Assembly (NCBI GenBank): GCA_002424845.1
Contig: DILD01000071.1
Span: 22,312 to 56,805 of the forward strand
DNA from: Thiobacillus denitrificans
GTDB taxonomy: Bacteria; Pseudomonadota; Gammaproteobacteria; Burkholderiales; Thiobacillaceae
DNA: 34,494 nt
Direction of reading: 5' to 3'
Part shown: positions 25,516-34,126 of the stretch, piece by piece
Layout: the number at the start of each line of letters is the position of its first letter
Numbering within the stretch: position 1 is the stretch's first letter
Notes under the pieces: model-generated
What the model was told of the DNA's origin: nothing
The model's input: only the letters and a program-made list of their open reading frames with translations
The model's database searches: none
Translations under genes and position numbers: made by a program

Positions 25516-27441
25516 TTAAACCGAAACGCAGTTACGCCCATTCTGTTTGGCGCGGTACAGAGCGGCATCTGCTGAGGCAATCAGGGTTTCCAGCGAATCC
25601 CCGGCTTTCATTTCAGCCAGGCCAAGCGACAAGGTGATGGACGGCAGGCGTCTCCCATCAGGTGCCTGGACCGGTATTTTTCCCACCTCGCGACGCAAGC
25701 GTTCCGCCATGGAAACCGCGTCCCCCAGGCGGGTGTCGGGCAACATGATGGAAAACTCTTCGCCGCCGTAACGGGCGGCAAGGTCGTTTGGCCGGATGTT
25801 GTCGGCAATCGCCTTGCCCAGGGCCCTGAGCGCACAATCCCCCCCAAAATGACCCTGTGTATCGTTGTAATGCTTGAAATGGTCAACATCCAGCATGACC
25901 ACGACAACGGTTTGACCCTCTTTGGCACAGCGCCCCATCTGACGCGCAAAAGCGTCTTCCAGCCAGCGGCGATTATGCAGCCCGGTCAGCGCATCCACGC
26001 AGGCGTGCTGCTGGTATTCCTGCTGTAACTGGAGGCTGTTGATCAGATCTGCCTCGGCCTGCTTACGCGCGGTGATATCCCGTACCAGCCCGGTAAACAG
26101 ACGCTGCCCCCCGATAAGGGTTTCGCTTACGGCAAGCTCCATGGGAAAAACGCTGCCATCCTTGCGCTGGCCAAGCACTTCGCGTCCGATGCCGATGATC
26201 CTGCGCTCGCCGCTGGCCAGATAGTGCTGGAGGTAGCCATCATGTGCGCTGCGATAAGGCTCCGGCATCAGCATGCTGACGTTACGGCCACGCACCTCGT
26301 CGAAGCGATAACCAAAAACCCTCTGAAAAGCCGGGTTGACCAGCTCAATGCGCCCCAGCTCATCGATCATGACAATGCCATCGATGACCGTATCGAAGAT
26401 CGCCTGCTGTCGCGCCTCGGTCATATGCAGCATGGATTTCTGGGCATGCAGATGCGCGTCAGCTTTTCTGAGCAGGCTGAACAGAAAAGCCATCAGCAGC
26501 GCCAGCATCGAGATCGAGATGGCTGCCGTGACGGCAGCCATCTGCCAGAAAGCCGCCTTTTGTGCCGACACATCCATCATGACGAACAGATGACCCACCC
26601 TCCGTCCCGAGGCATCCTTGACCGGCACGGTAGCGGCTCGCCAGGGTTTTCCCGCTATCTTTGCTTTCACGCTGAAAGCCTGCCGGTCATGCTCGGCCAA
26701 CAGTCGATCCAGGAAACCGGGGGGAATCGGCCAGAGCGTAGTGTGAATCAGCACATCATGGGGGTAATCGTCCCAACCAAACTGACGGCCGGTCAGTTTC
26801 ATTCCTGTTTCCCAGGCATCCCGTTTCACCATTTCCTTGTGGATGGCCAGGGCCACCTCGACCCCGTCCGGCTGCTTAAGCCCAGACAGGATATCGTCCA
26901 TCTCCTTGCCAAGCTCCACATAACCGATCAGTTCACCCCCGGAAAAAACCGGCTGAACCATCCGCAGAATAAGGAGGCCGAATGATCCAAGTTCAAGGCC
27001 GCCGGCCGGCTTGCCCGTGCGTTCCGCCTCGAGGAGGGTGTGACGGCTGATTCTCCCGCCCTTTTTCTCAGGGAACTGCACCCGCAGGATGCTGTAGCGA
27101 TTCCTGTCCTGGAAATAGAAATGGGAAATGCCGTATTTGCGGCGCAACTCCTCCAGCAGTTCCCGGTTATCGGACAGCAGCCGCTCACGATCGCCCTTTC
27201 GTAAGGCCTCGCGCAGCGCGCGATCGGCAGTGATGCGCTCAAGCAATGCCCCCATGACAGCCAGTTGCTGCTCCTGCGCGGTCTGCAAGCGGCTGGGGAT
27301 CTCGGCGATGCGCTGCGCGAGCGCATCCTGCAATCGCTGTTCCTGCTGGTACCAGAAGGCTGCGGCAACTACAGTCGCCACCAGCAGCAGCGTGGCGACC
27401 AAAGGCCACATCAGACGCCTCAGAACGGGGCTGTCAGCCAC
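25516..27441 (-). CDS. Membrane diguanylate cyclase with sensor and FixL-like PAS domain
   Basis: Makes the second messenger cyclic di-GMP. A membrane helix (about 9-30), a periplasmic Cache-like sensor region (to about 285), a second helix (about 295-320), a PAS domain (about 340-450) and a C-terminal GGDEF domain follow in order. The active site is GGEEF at 559-563 with the inhibitory I-site RPND at about 550-553, so it is probably an active, product-inhibited cyclase. The PAS segment MPEPYRSAHDGYLQHY with His400 and RRIIGIGRE with Arg420 closely resembles the haem-PAS of FixL. The GTG at 27441 with AAGGA seven bases upstream is preferred; the open frame extends to an ATG at 27573 and a GTG at 27597, but that stretch is AT-rich and contains promoter-like hexamers. 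Confidence 0.9.
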   Translation of the reverse strand: MADSPVLRRLMWPLVATLLLVATVVAAAFWYQQEQRLQDALAQRIAEIPSRLQTAQEQQLAVMGALLERITADRALREALRKGDRERLLSDNRELLEELRRKYGISHFYFQDRNRYSILRVQFPEKKGGRISRHTLLEAERTGKPAGGLELGSFGLLILRMVQPVFSGGELIGYVELGKEMDDILSGLKQPDGVEVALAIHKEMVKRDAWETGMKLTGRQFGWDDYPHDVLIHTTLWPIPPGFLDRLLAEHDRQAFSVKAKIAGKPWRAATVPVKDASGRRVGHLFVMMDVSAQKAAFWQMAAVTAAISISMLALLMAFLFSLLRKADAHLHAQKSMLHMTEARQQAIFDTVIDGIVMIDELGRIELVNPAFQRVFGYRFDEVRGRNVSMLMPEPYRSAHDGYLQHYLASGERRIIGIGREVLGQRKDGSVFPMELAVSETLIGGQRLFTGLVRDITARKQAEADLINSLQLQQEYQQHACVDALTGLHNRRWLEDAFARQMGRCAKEGQTVVVVMLDVDHFKHYNDTQGHFGGDCALRALGKAIADNIRPNDLAARYGGEEFSIMLPDTRLGDAVSMAERLRREVGKIPVQAPDGRRLPSITLSLGLAEMKAGDSLETLIASADAALYRAKQNGRNCVSV

Positions 27442-27721
27442 GAAAGCATCCTTCCCGGACGCCCACACCCTGGTTTTATGCTTATGTTGTCCAGACACCC
27501 TAGCCTTCCCTGCACAGAATCCACATCTTTTGCCATTAATTACACGACCTCTGCCATAAATCAATAGCGACATGAGACCCCATCCTGCGGAGTTCACCGG
27601 AGCCGAGATACAGGCACTTCAAGCCAGACTTCCCAAGCCGGACCCACCGCCCAGACACAGGAGTCTGCGCCCACGCGTGTAGCGGCGCGTTACAATCGCG
27701 GGGCACTTACTTTTACGCCCC
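27442..27721. promoter_or_regulatory. Intergenic region between diguanylate cyclase and mgtE
   Basis: On the minus strand TTGATT, 16 bp and TAATTA (about 27534-27561) may be the cyclase promoter. On the plus strand TACAAT at 27691-27696 is a possible -10 for mgtE, without a good -35. Nothing else is recognised. If the cyclase starts at 27573, the first part would be coding. Confidence 0.35.
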
Positions 27722-29164
27722 ATGACCGACGCCCTCGAAAATCAGTCCCAGGACAACCTCGAAGCTCATCTCGCGCAGGTGCAGACCCTGCTCGGCCGCA
27801 TGCGCCTGGTGGAAGAGCTGGTTCATAAACAGGGCGGACCACGGCAAGACCTGGTCGAGAATCTGGTCCACAAGCAGAACCTGAACGAGCTGCAGCGCAA
27901 GCTGGAAGCGCTGCACCCGGCCGATATCGCCTACATCCTGGAAGCCCTGCCGCTGGACGAGCGGCGGCTGGTGTGGAGCCTGGTCGGCGCCGAGAACGAC
28001 GGCGAGATTCTGCTGGAGGTGTCCGATTCGGTTCGCGAATCGCTGATCGAAACGATGGACAAGGCGGAGCTGCTGGCCGCCGCCGAATCGCTCGACACCG
28101 ACGAGATCGCCGACATCGCAGCCGACCTGCCGCGTGACGTGATCCAGGAGCTGCTCACCACGCTGGACGCACAGAAGCGCGCCCATCTGCAGTCGGCACT
28201 GGCCTATCCCGAGGACACCGTGGGCGCGCTGATGGACTTCGAGATGGTCACCATCCGCGCGGATGTGACGCTGGAAGTCGCGTTGCGTTACCTGCGCCGC
28301 CTGGGCGAACTGCCCGACCAGCTCGACAAGCTGTTCGTGGTCGACCGCGACGATGCGATCATTGGCGTGCTGCCGCTGAAACGATTGTTGACGACCGACC
28401 CCGAGGCCTCGGTGGCGGCGGTGATGGTCGAGGACTTCGTGAAATTCCACCCCGAGGACGAGGCGCAGGAAGCCGCGCAGGCGTTCGAACGCTACGACCT
28501 GGTGATGGCGCCGGTGGTCGACATGCAGGGCCGCCTGATCGGCCGCCTGACCGTCGACGCGGTGCTGGACTACATCCGCGAATCGGCCGACGCCGACATG
28601 CTGTCGATGGCCGGCCTGAAGGAAGAGGAGGACCTGTTCTCCACCGTCTGGCGTTCGGCGAAGAACCGCTGGATGTGGCTGGCGATCAACCTCGCCACCG
28701 CCTTCATCGCCTCGCGCGTGATCGGCGCGTTCGAGGGCAGCATCGAAAAGCTGGCGGCACTGGCGGCGCTGATGCCCATCATCGCCGGCATCGGCGGCAA
28801 TACCGGCAACCAGACCATCGCCCTCATCGTTCGCGGCCTCGCGCTGGGCCAGATCACCCAGGCCAACGCACGCCGCCTGATCGTCAAGGAACTCGGCGTC
28901 GCCCTGTTCAATGGCCTGCTGTGGGGTTCGGTGGTGGGCGTCTTCGCCTGGCTGCTGTACGACAATCTGGCGCTGGGCGGCGTCATGGCGCTCGCCATGC
29001 TGCTCAACCTGATCGTCGCCGCGCTGGCCGGCATTTTCATTCCGATGACGCTGGAACGCATGAAGCGCGACCCGGCCGTCGGCTCGTCGGTGCTGCTGAC
29101 CTTCACCACCGACAGCATGGGCTTCTTCATCTTCCTCGGGCTCGCCACCGTGCTGCTGCTATGA
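27722..29164 (+). CDS. mgtE: Magnesium transporter MgtE
   Basis: Mg2+ channel/transporter in the inner membrane. The 480-aa protein has an N-terminal superhelical domain (about 40-160, LHPADIAYILEALPLDERR), two CBS domains (about 165-285) that sense Mg2+, a connecting helix and five C-terminal membrane helices with the selectivity motif GIGGNTGNQT. Length and order are standard. The ATG at 27722 lacks a strong Shine-Dalgarno. The stop overlaps the next gene (ATGA). Confidence 0.95.
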   Translation: MTDALENQSQDNLEAHLAQVQTLLGRMRLVEELVHKQGGPRQDLVENLVHKQNLNELQRKLEALHPADIAYILEALPLDERRLVWSLVGAENDGEILLEVSDSVRESLIETMDKAELLAAAESLDTDEIADIAADLPRDVIQELLTTLDAQKRAHLQSALAYPEDTVGALMDFEMVTIRADVTLEVALRYLRRLGELPDQLDKLFVVDRDDAIIGVLPLKRLLTTDPEASVAAVMVEDFVKFHPEDEAQEAAQAFERYDLVMAPVVDMQGRLIGRLTVDAVLDYIRESADADMLSMAGLKEEEDLFSTVWRSAKNRWMWLAINLATAFIASRVIGAFEGSIEKLAALAALMPIIAGIGGNTGNQTIALIVRGLALGQITQANARRLIVKELGVALFNGLLWGSVVGVFAWLLYDNLALGGVMALAMLLNLIVAALAGIFIPMTLERMKRDPAVGSSVLLTFTTDSMGFFIFLGLATVLLL

Positions 29165-30900
29165 CGCCGCCGGACAGCAAGACCCTGTATCTGCGGCTGC
29201 TGGGTTATGTCAAGCCCTATTGGCGCATGTTCGCGCTGTCCCTCGTCGCGCTGGTGCTCACCGCCGCCACCGAGCCCTTGCTGCCGGCCTTGTTCAAGCC
29301 CTTGCTGGACCAGGGTTTCGTCGCCAAGGATCCGGCTTTCATCCGCTGGATTCCGATTCTGCTGCTGGGGCTGTTTCTGATACGCGGCATCACCAGCTTC
29401 ATCAGCACCTATTGCATGGCCTGGGTCGGCAGCCGCCTGGTGATGGACCTGCGCGCCGCGATGTTCGACAAGCTGATGACCTTGCCGACCCGCTATTTCG
29501 ACCAGAATCCGAGCGGGCAGCTGATCGCCCATCTGGCGTTCAACGTCACCCAGGTCACGCAGTCGGCCACCAGTTCGCTCACCACCCTGGTGCGCGACAC
29601 CGTGACCGTGCTGGGCCTGCTCGGCTATCTGCTGTGGCTGAACTGGCAGTTGACGCTCATCGTATTCGCGATGGCGCCGCTCACGCTGTGGGTGGTGCGC
29701 ATCGCCAGCACACGCCTGCGCGGCCTGTCGCGCAAGGCCCAGCAGAATATCGGCGACCTCACCCAGGTGATCGACGAGGCCGTGGGCGGGCATCGCGTGG
29801 TCAAGCTCTACGGCGGCGAGGACTATGAGCAGGCGCGCTTCCGCCACGCCGCCAACCTGTCGCGCCTGTTCGAGATGAAGCGGGTGGCCGCCAACGCGGT
29901 GTACGAGCCGGTGATCCAGCTCTTCGCCGCAGTGGCGCTCGCCATCATCGTCTACATCGCCGCCGGGCAAGCCTCCAGCAACACCACCACGGTGGGCGGC
30001 TTCGTCGCCTTCTTCATGGCCATGCTGCTGCTGTTCGCGCCGCTGAAACGGCTCACCGCGGTCAACGACCAGCTGCAGCGCGGCCTCGCCGCCGCCGAAA
30101 CCATCTTCTCCATGCTCGACCAGGATGCCGAGCGCGACAGCGGCACCCGCACGCTGGCCCGCATCGAAGGCCGGCTGGCACTGCGCGACGTCACGCTCAC
30201 CTACCCCGGCAAGACCGTTCCCGCGCTCGACGGCATCACGCTCGACATCGCACCCGGCGAAACGGTGGCGCTGGTCGGCGCCTCGGGCTCGGGCAAGACC
30301 ACGCTGGCCAATCTGGTGCCGCGCTTCTACGATCCCGACGCCGGCGCGATCGAACTCGACGGCATCGACATCCGCGACATCCGCCTGCAGAACCTGCGCA
30401 GCCATATCGCGCTGGTGTCGCAGGACGTGGTGCTGTTCAACGACACACTGGCGCACAACATTGCCTATGGCACGAAGCGCAATGCCTCGCCCGACGAAAT
30501 CCGCGCCGCCTGCGTCGCCGCGCACGCCTGGGATTTCATCCAGGCCATGCCTGATGGGCTCGACACCTTGATCGGCGAAAATGGCATGCGGCTGTCCGGT
30601 GGCCAGCGCCAACGCATCGCCATCGCCCGCGCGATCCTGAAAAACGCGCCGATCCTGATTCTCGACGAAGCCACTTCCGCGCTCGACAACGAATCCGAGC
30701 GTCACGTGCAGGCCGCGCTTGAAACGCTCATGACGAACCGCACCACGCTGGTCGTCGCTCACCGCCTCTCCACCATCGAGCGCGCCGACCGGATTATCGT
30801 GCTGGAAGGCGGGCGTATCGTCGAGTTCGGCAACCACGCCGAACTGATCGCAAAACAGGGCCGCTATGCCCAGTTACACGCGCTGCAGTTTTCCGCATGA
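29161..30900 (+). CDS. msbA: Lipid A/phospholipid ABC exporter MsbA
   Basis: Homodimeric inner-membrane ABC transporter that flips lipid A-core. The 579-aa protein has a six-helix membrane domain (1-310) and an ATPase domain with Walker A GASGSGKTT (about 372-380), signature LSGGQRQRIAIARAI (about 479) and Walker B ILILDEATSALD. The coupling sequence MFDKLMTLPTRYFDQNPSGQL is typical for MsbA. The start at 29161 overlaps the mgtE stop, and its own stop overlaps the start of the ttcA-like gene, so three genes are translationally coupled. Confidence 0.95.
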   Translation: MTPPDSKTLYLRLLGYVKPYWRMFALSLVALVLTAATEPLLPALFKPLLDQGFVAKDPAFIRWIPILLLGLFLIRGITSFISTYCMAWVGSRLVMDLRAAMFDKLMTLPTRYFDQNPSGQLIAHLAFNVTQVTQSATSSLTTLVRDTVTVLGLLGYLLWLNWQLTLIVFAMAPLTLWVVRIASTRLRGLSRKAQQNIGDLTQVIDEAVGGHRVVKLYGGEDYEQARFRHAANLSRLFEMKRVAANAVYEPVIQLFAAVALAIIVYIAAGQASSNTTTVGGFVAFFMAMLLLFAPLKRLTAVNDQLQRGLAAAETIFSMLDQDAERDSGTRTLARIEGRLALRDVTLTYPGKTVPALDGITLDIAPGETVALVGASGSGKTTLANLVPRFYDPDAGAIELDGIDIRDIRLQNLRSHIALVSQDVVLFNDTLAHNIAYGTKRNASPDEIRAACVAAHAWDFIQAMPDGLDTLIGENGMRLSGGQRQRIAIARAILKNAPILILDEATSALDNESERHVQAALETLMTNRTTLVVAHRLSTIERADRIIVLEGGRIVEFGNHAELIAKQGRYAQLHALQFSA

Positions 30901-31652
30901 GCCACGACATGCCCAACGGCTGGGTCAAACCCGCGCGTTCGCTGCTCACAGCGGCGGGCCGCGCCATCGGCGACTACCGTATGATCCGCGACGGCGACCG
31001 CATCCTGCTCGGCCTGTCCGGAGGCAAGGATTCGCTTTCCCTGCTGCACACGCTGCACCATCTGCAACAGAAAGCCCCGGTGAAATTCGAGCTGCTCGCC
31101 TGCACGGTCGATCCGCAGTCCGACCAGTTCGACCCTGCGCCGCTGAAACCCTATCTGGCCGAACTCGGCGTGCCCTACTTCCTGGAATCGCAACCCATCC
31201 TCGAAGAGGCGCAGAAGACGCTCACCAGGGATTCCGATTCCTACTGCGCCTATTGTTCGCGCATGCGCCGCGGCATCCTCTATCGCGTCGCGCGCGAACA
31301 GAATTGCAACGTCGTCGCACTGGCGCAGCATCTCGATGACCTGGCCGAGACGCTGATGATGTCAATGCTGTTCGGCGGCAAGCTCAGGACCATGTCGCCG
31401 CACTACCGCAACGACGCTGGCGACCTGCGCATCATCCGCCCCTTCGCCTACGTGCGCGAACGTCAGACCCGCGCCTTCGCCGCCGATGCCGGCCTGCCGG
31501 TGATTTTCGAGAACTGCCCCGCCTGCTTCGCCAAGCCGCAACAGCGCTACGCCATGAAGCAGATGCTGGCCGAACAGGAGAAAAGCCATCCGCGCATTTT
31601 CAGCAGTCTGTTGACCGCGATGCGGCCACTGATGGGCGAGCCGCCTGCCTGA
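30897..31652 (+). CDS. ttcA: TtcA-family PP-loop tRNA thiolation protein
   Basis: ATP-PPase related to TtcA, which forms 2-thiocytidine at position 32 of some tRNAs with a [4Fe-4S] cluster. The PP-loop is LSGGKDS (41-46); cysteines at 117 and 120 (CAYCSRMRRG) and at 207 and 210 (CPACFAKPQQR) could hold the cluster. The classical GHHRDDILET is here AQHLDDLAETL, and CNLCGSQENLQR is CPACFAKPQQR, so it may be a separate subfamily. The 251-aa protein is shorter at the N-terminus than E. coli TtcA. It overlaps msbA by four bases. The substrate is therefore likely but not certain to be tRNA. Confidence 0.82.
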   Translation: MSHDMPNGWVKPARSLLTAAGRAIGDYRMIRDGDRILLGLSGGKDSLSLLHTLHHLQQKAPVKFELLACTVDPQSDQFDPAPLKPYLAELGVPYFLESQPILEEAQKTLTRDSDSYCAYCSRMRRGILYRVAREQNCNVVALAQHLDDLAETLMMSMLFGGKLRTMSPHYRNDAGDLRIIRPFAYVRERQTRAFAADAGLPVIFENCPACFAKPQQRYAMKQMLAEQEKSHPRIFSSLLTAMRPLMGEPPA

Positions 31653-31730
31653 GCGATTCCCGGCGGAAGCATTTATCCGTAGAATCAACCCCTTGTTTTA
31701 GTTGATATTTTCCACACCAAGAACAAGGTT

Positions 31731-32846
31731 ATGACGACTTCCTTCATCCCCCCCCAGCGCATCCTCATGGGCCCTGGCCCCTCCGACGTGCCGCAGCGCA
31801 TCCTCGACGCCATGGCGCGTCCCACCATCGGCCACCTCGACCCGGCTTTCGTCGAGCTGATGGAGCAGATCAAGTCCATGCTGCGCATGGCGTTCCAGAC
31901 GCAAAACGCACTGACCTTCCCGGTCTCGGCGCCGGGCTCGGCGGGGATGGAAATGTGCTTCGTCAACCTGGTGGAGCCGGGCGACAAGGTGATCGTGTGC
32001 AGGAACGGCGTGTTCGGCGGCCGCATGCTGGAAAACGTCAAGCGCACCGGCGGCGTGCCGGTGATCGTCGACGACGCTTGGGGTGCGCCGGTCAATCCGC
32101 AGAAAGTGCGCGAGGCATTCAAGGCCAACCCGGACGCCAAGGTGCTGGCCTTCGTGCACGCCGAGACCTCGACCGGCGCACAAAGCGACGCCGCAACCTT
32201 GGCGAAAATCGCGCAGGAAGCCGGCGCGCTGACCATCATGGACTGCGTCACCAGCTTGGGCGGCACGCCGGTTTATCTGGACCAATGGGGCATCGATGCC
32301 GCGTATTCCGGCAGCCAGAAATGCCTGTCATGTACGCCCGGCCTGTCGCCGGTGTCGTTCTCCGAACGCGCGATCGCACGCATCAAGGCGCGCACGACCA
32401 CCGTGCAGAGCTGGTTCCTCGACCTGAATCTGGTGCTCGGCTACTGGCAATCGGCCGGCAAGCGCACCTACCACCACACCGCGCCGATCAACCCGATGTA
32501 CGGCCTGCACGAGGCGCTGGTGATATTGGAAGAGGAAGGCCTGGAAAACGCCTGGGCACGCCACCGCGCCATGCACGAGAAGCTCAAGGCCGGGCTGGAA
32601 GGCATGGGGCTGAAATACGTGGTCGAGGAAGCCGCGCGCCTGCCGCAGCTCAACTCGATCTACGTACCGGATGGCGTCGACGAAGCCGCGATCCGCACAC
32701 GCCTGCTCAACGAATTCAACCTGGAAATCGGCGCCGGCCTCGGCGACATGGCCGGCAAGATCTGGCGCATCGGCCTCATGGGCTATTCGGCCAAGCAGGC
32801 AAACGTCGATTACTGCCTGAAGGCGCTCAAAGCCTGCCTGCCCTGA
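31731..32846 (+). CDS. Class V aminotransferase, serine/alanine-glyoxylate type
   Basis: PLP-dependent enzyme of the alanine-glyoxylate / serine-glyoxylate aminotransferase family. The 371-aa protein starts with the family motif LMGPGPSDVPQRIL, has SAPGSAGMEMCFVNL and the PLP lysine Lys197 in SGSQKCLSCTPGLSPVSFS. WFLDL and the C-terminal RIGLMGYSAKQANV are typical. It would convert glyoxylate to glycine; in an autotroph this fits photorespiratory-type salvage of phosphoglycolate from Rubisco. The amino donor cannot be told. The ATG at 31731 follows AAGG. A terminator follows the gene. Confidence 0.92.
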   Translation: MTTSFIPPQRILMGPGPSDVPQRILDAMARPTIGHLDPAFVELMEQIKSMLRMAFQTQNALTFPVSAPGSAGMEMCFVNLVEPGDKVIVCRNGVFGGRMLENVKRTGGVPVIVDDAWGAPVNPQKVREAFKANPDAKVLAFVHAETSTGAQSDAATLAKIAQEAGALTIMDCVTSLGGTPVYLDQWGIDAAYSGSQKCLSCTPGLSPVSFSERAIARIKARTTTVQSWFLDLNLVLGYWQSAGKRTYHHTAPINPMYGLHEALVILEEEGLENAWARHRAMHEKLKAGLEGMGLKYVVEEAARLPQLNSIYVPDGVDEAAIRTRLLNEFNLEIGAGLGDMAGKIWRIGLMGYSAKQANVDYCLKALKACLP

Positions 32847-32866
32847 GCGGACATGCCGCGTAAAAG

Positions 32867-32890
32867 AGGCGCCTGCATGGCGCCTTTTTT
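32867..32890 (+). terminator. Rho-independent terminator after the aminotransferase gene
   Basis: Arms AGGCGCC (32867-32873) and GGCGCCT (32879-32885) with a TGCAT loop, followed by six T. It lies 20 bp after the stop codon. The A-rich left side (AAAAGA) may give weak termination of metF on the other strand. Confidence 0.9.
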
Positions 32891-32912
32891 CTGCTCATGA
32901 TTCGGCGTCGAC

Positions 32913-33746
32913 TCAGGACAAACCCAGCCGCTGCCAGATGGTGGTACTGGGTCCCGCCTGGTTCATGGTGTAAAAATGCAGCCCCGGCGCGCCACCGGCG
33001 AGCAGGCGGTCGCACAGGTCGGTCACCACATCCAGGCCGAAGGCACGCAAGGACGGCAGGTCGTCGCCGTAGGTCTCCAGCTTTTTCCGCAGCCAGCGCG
33101 GGATCTCCGCGCCGCAGGCGTCGGAGAAGCGCGCCAGTTGCACGTAGTTGCCGATCGGCATGATGCCGGGAACGATGGGAATGCTGACGCCGAGCGCGCG
33201 CGCGTCTTCGACAAAGTTGAAGTAGGCGTCAGCGTTGAAAAAATATTGTGTGATCGCCGCATTCGCGCCGGCGTCGACCTTGCGCTTGAAGTTGGCCAGA
33301 TCTTCCGTGTAGGAGCGCGCCTGCGGGTGGACTTCCGGATAGGCCGCGACTTCGATCTCGAACCAATCGGCGGTTTCCTTGCGGATGAAGGCCACCAGTT
33401 CGTTGGCGTAGTTGAATGCGCCGGCATCCATGCTGCCGGACGGCAGATCGCCGCGTAGCGCGACCAGATGGCGGATGCCCTGGCTTTTGTATTCGTTGAG
33501 GATGTCACGGATGTTCTCCTCGGTCGAGCCGATGCACGACAGATGCGGCGCGGCCTCCGAGCCGTCGGCCTGGATCTCGCGCACGGTTTCCAGGGTGCGG
33601 TCGCGGGTGGAGCCGCCGGCGCCGAAAGTGACGGAGAAGAATTTTGGATTGAGTTGCGCCAGTTGCTTGCGCGTGGCGCGCAGCTTTTCGGCGCCTTCCG
33701 CCGTCTTGGGCGGAAAGAACTCAAAGCTGAATGTACGTTCGGTCAT
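32913..33746 (-). CDS. metF: Methylenetetrahydrofolate reductase
   Basis: FAD enzyme that reduces 5,10-methylene-THF to 5-methyl-THF for methionine synthesis. The 277-aa protein begins with TFSFEFFPPKTAEGAEKL (catalytic Glu in FEFFPPK), followed by FSVTFGAGGSTRDRT, HLVALRGDLP and the FAD/folate motifs AAYPEVHP and PGIMPIGNY. Length is normal. It lies downstream of ahcY and the small membrane protein, giving a methyl-cycle group. Confidence 0.97.
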   Translation of the reverse strand: MTERTFSFEFFPPKTAEGAEKLRATRKQLAQLNPKFFSVTFGAGGSTRDRTLETVREIQADGSEAAPHLSCIGSTEENIRDILNEYKSQGIRHLVALRGDLPSGSMDAGAFNYANELVAFIRKETADWFEIEVAAYPEVHPQARSYTEDLANFKRKVDAGANAAITQYFFNADAYFNFVEDARALGVSIPIVPGIMPIGNYVQLARFSDACGAEIPRWLRKKLETYGDDLPSLRAFGLDVVTDLCDRLLAGGAPGLHFYTMNQAGPSTTIWQRLGLS

Positions 33747-33752
33747 GGTGCT

Positions 33753-34100
33753 TCAACCTTTTTTATTGGGAATAAGCGCGGACAGCGCCCAGGCGATGAC
33801 GCCATAGAGGATCGCACCGAACACGGCGGGCCCGAAACCTGCGACGTGGAATCCGGGCAGCAGCGCACTGGCGAGCCAGAACAAGAGACCGTTCAGCACC
33901 AGGTAAAAAATTCCCAGTGTCAGCAGCGTGATCGGCAGCGTGAGAATCGCCAGCACCGGCCGCACCAGCGTATTGATGAAGCCCAGCACCAGCGCGGCGG
34001 CGAGCGCCGAGCCGAAGCCCGACACCTGAATGGAGGGCAGCAGATACGTCACCGCCAGCAGGGCGACGGCATTCAGAATCCACAGCAGCAGCAAACGCAT
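33753..34100 (-). CDS. Small phage-holin-like membrane protein (four-helix type)
   Basis: A 115-aa protein with four hydrophobic helices (about 3-22, 30-52, 55-78, 88-110). MRLLLLWILNAVALLAVTYLLP, GFINTLVRPVLAILTLPI and FYLVLNGLLFWLASALLPGF match the family called mycobacterial-type four-TM phage holin, widespread in chromosomes and not phage-related here. The function is unknown. The ATG at 34100 has AAGGAG seven bases upstream; the longer open frame upstream is a shadow of ahcY. It lies between ahcY and metF, a neighbourhood common in betaproteobacteria. Confidence 0.88.
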   Translation of the reverse strand: MRLLLLWILNAVALLAVTYLLPSIQVSGFGSALAAALVLGFINTLVRPVLAILTLPITLLTLGIFYLVLNGLLFWLASALLPGFHVAGFGPAVFGAILYGVIAWALSALIPNKKG

Positions 34101-34126
34101 GGCGCGCTCCTTACAGGTGAGGTCGA

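Noticed and set aside
28570..30837. 755-codon minus-strand frame opposite mgtE and msbA
   Set aside because: Antisense shadow with low-complexity Gln/His/Gly-rich translation and no domain.
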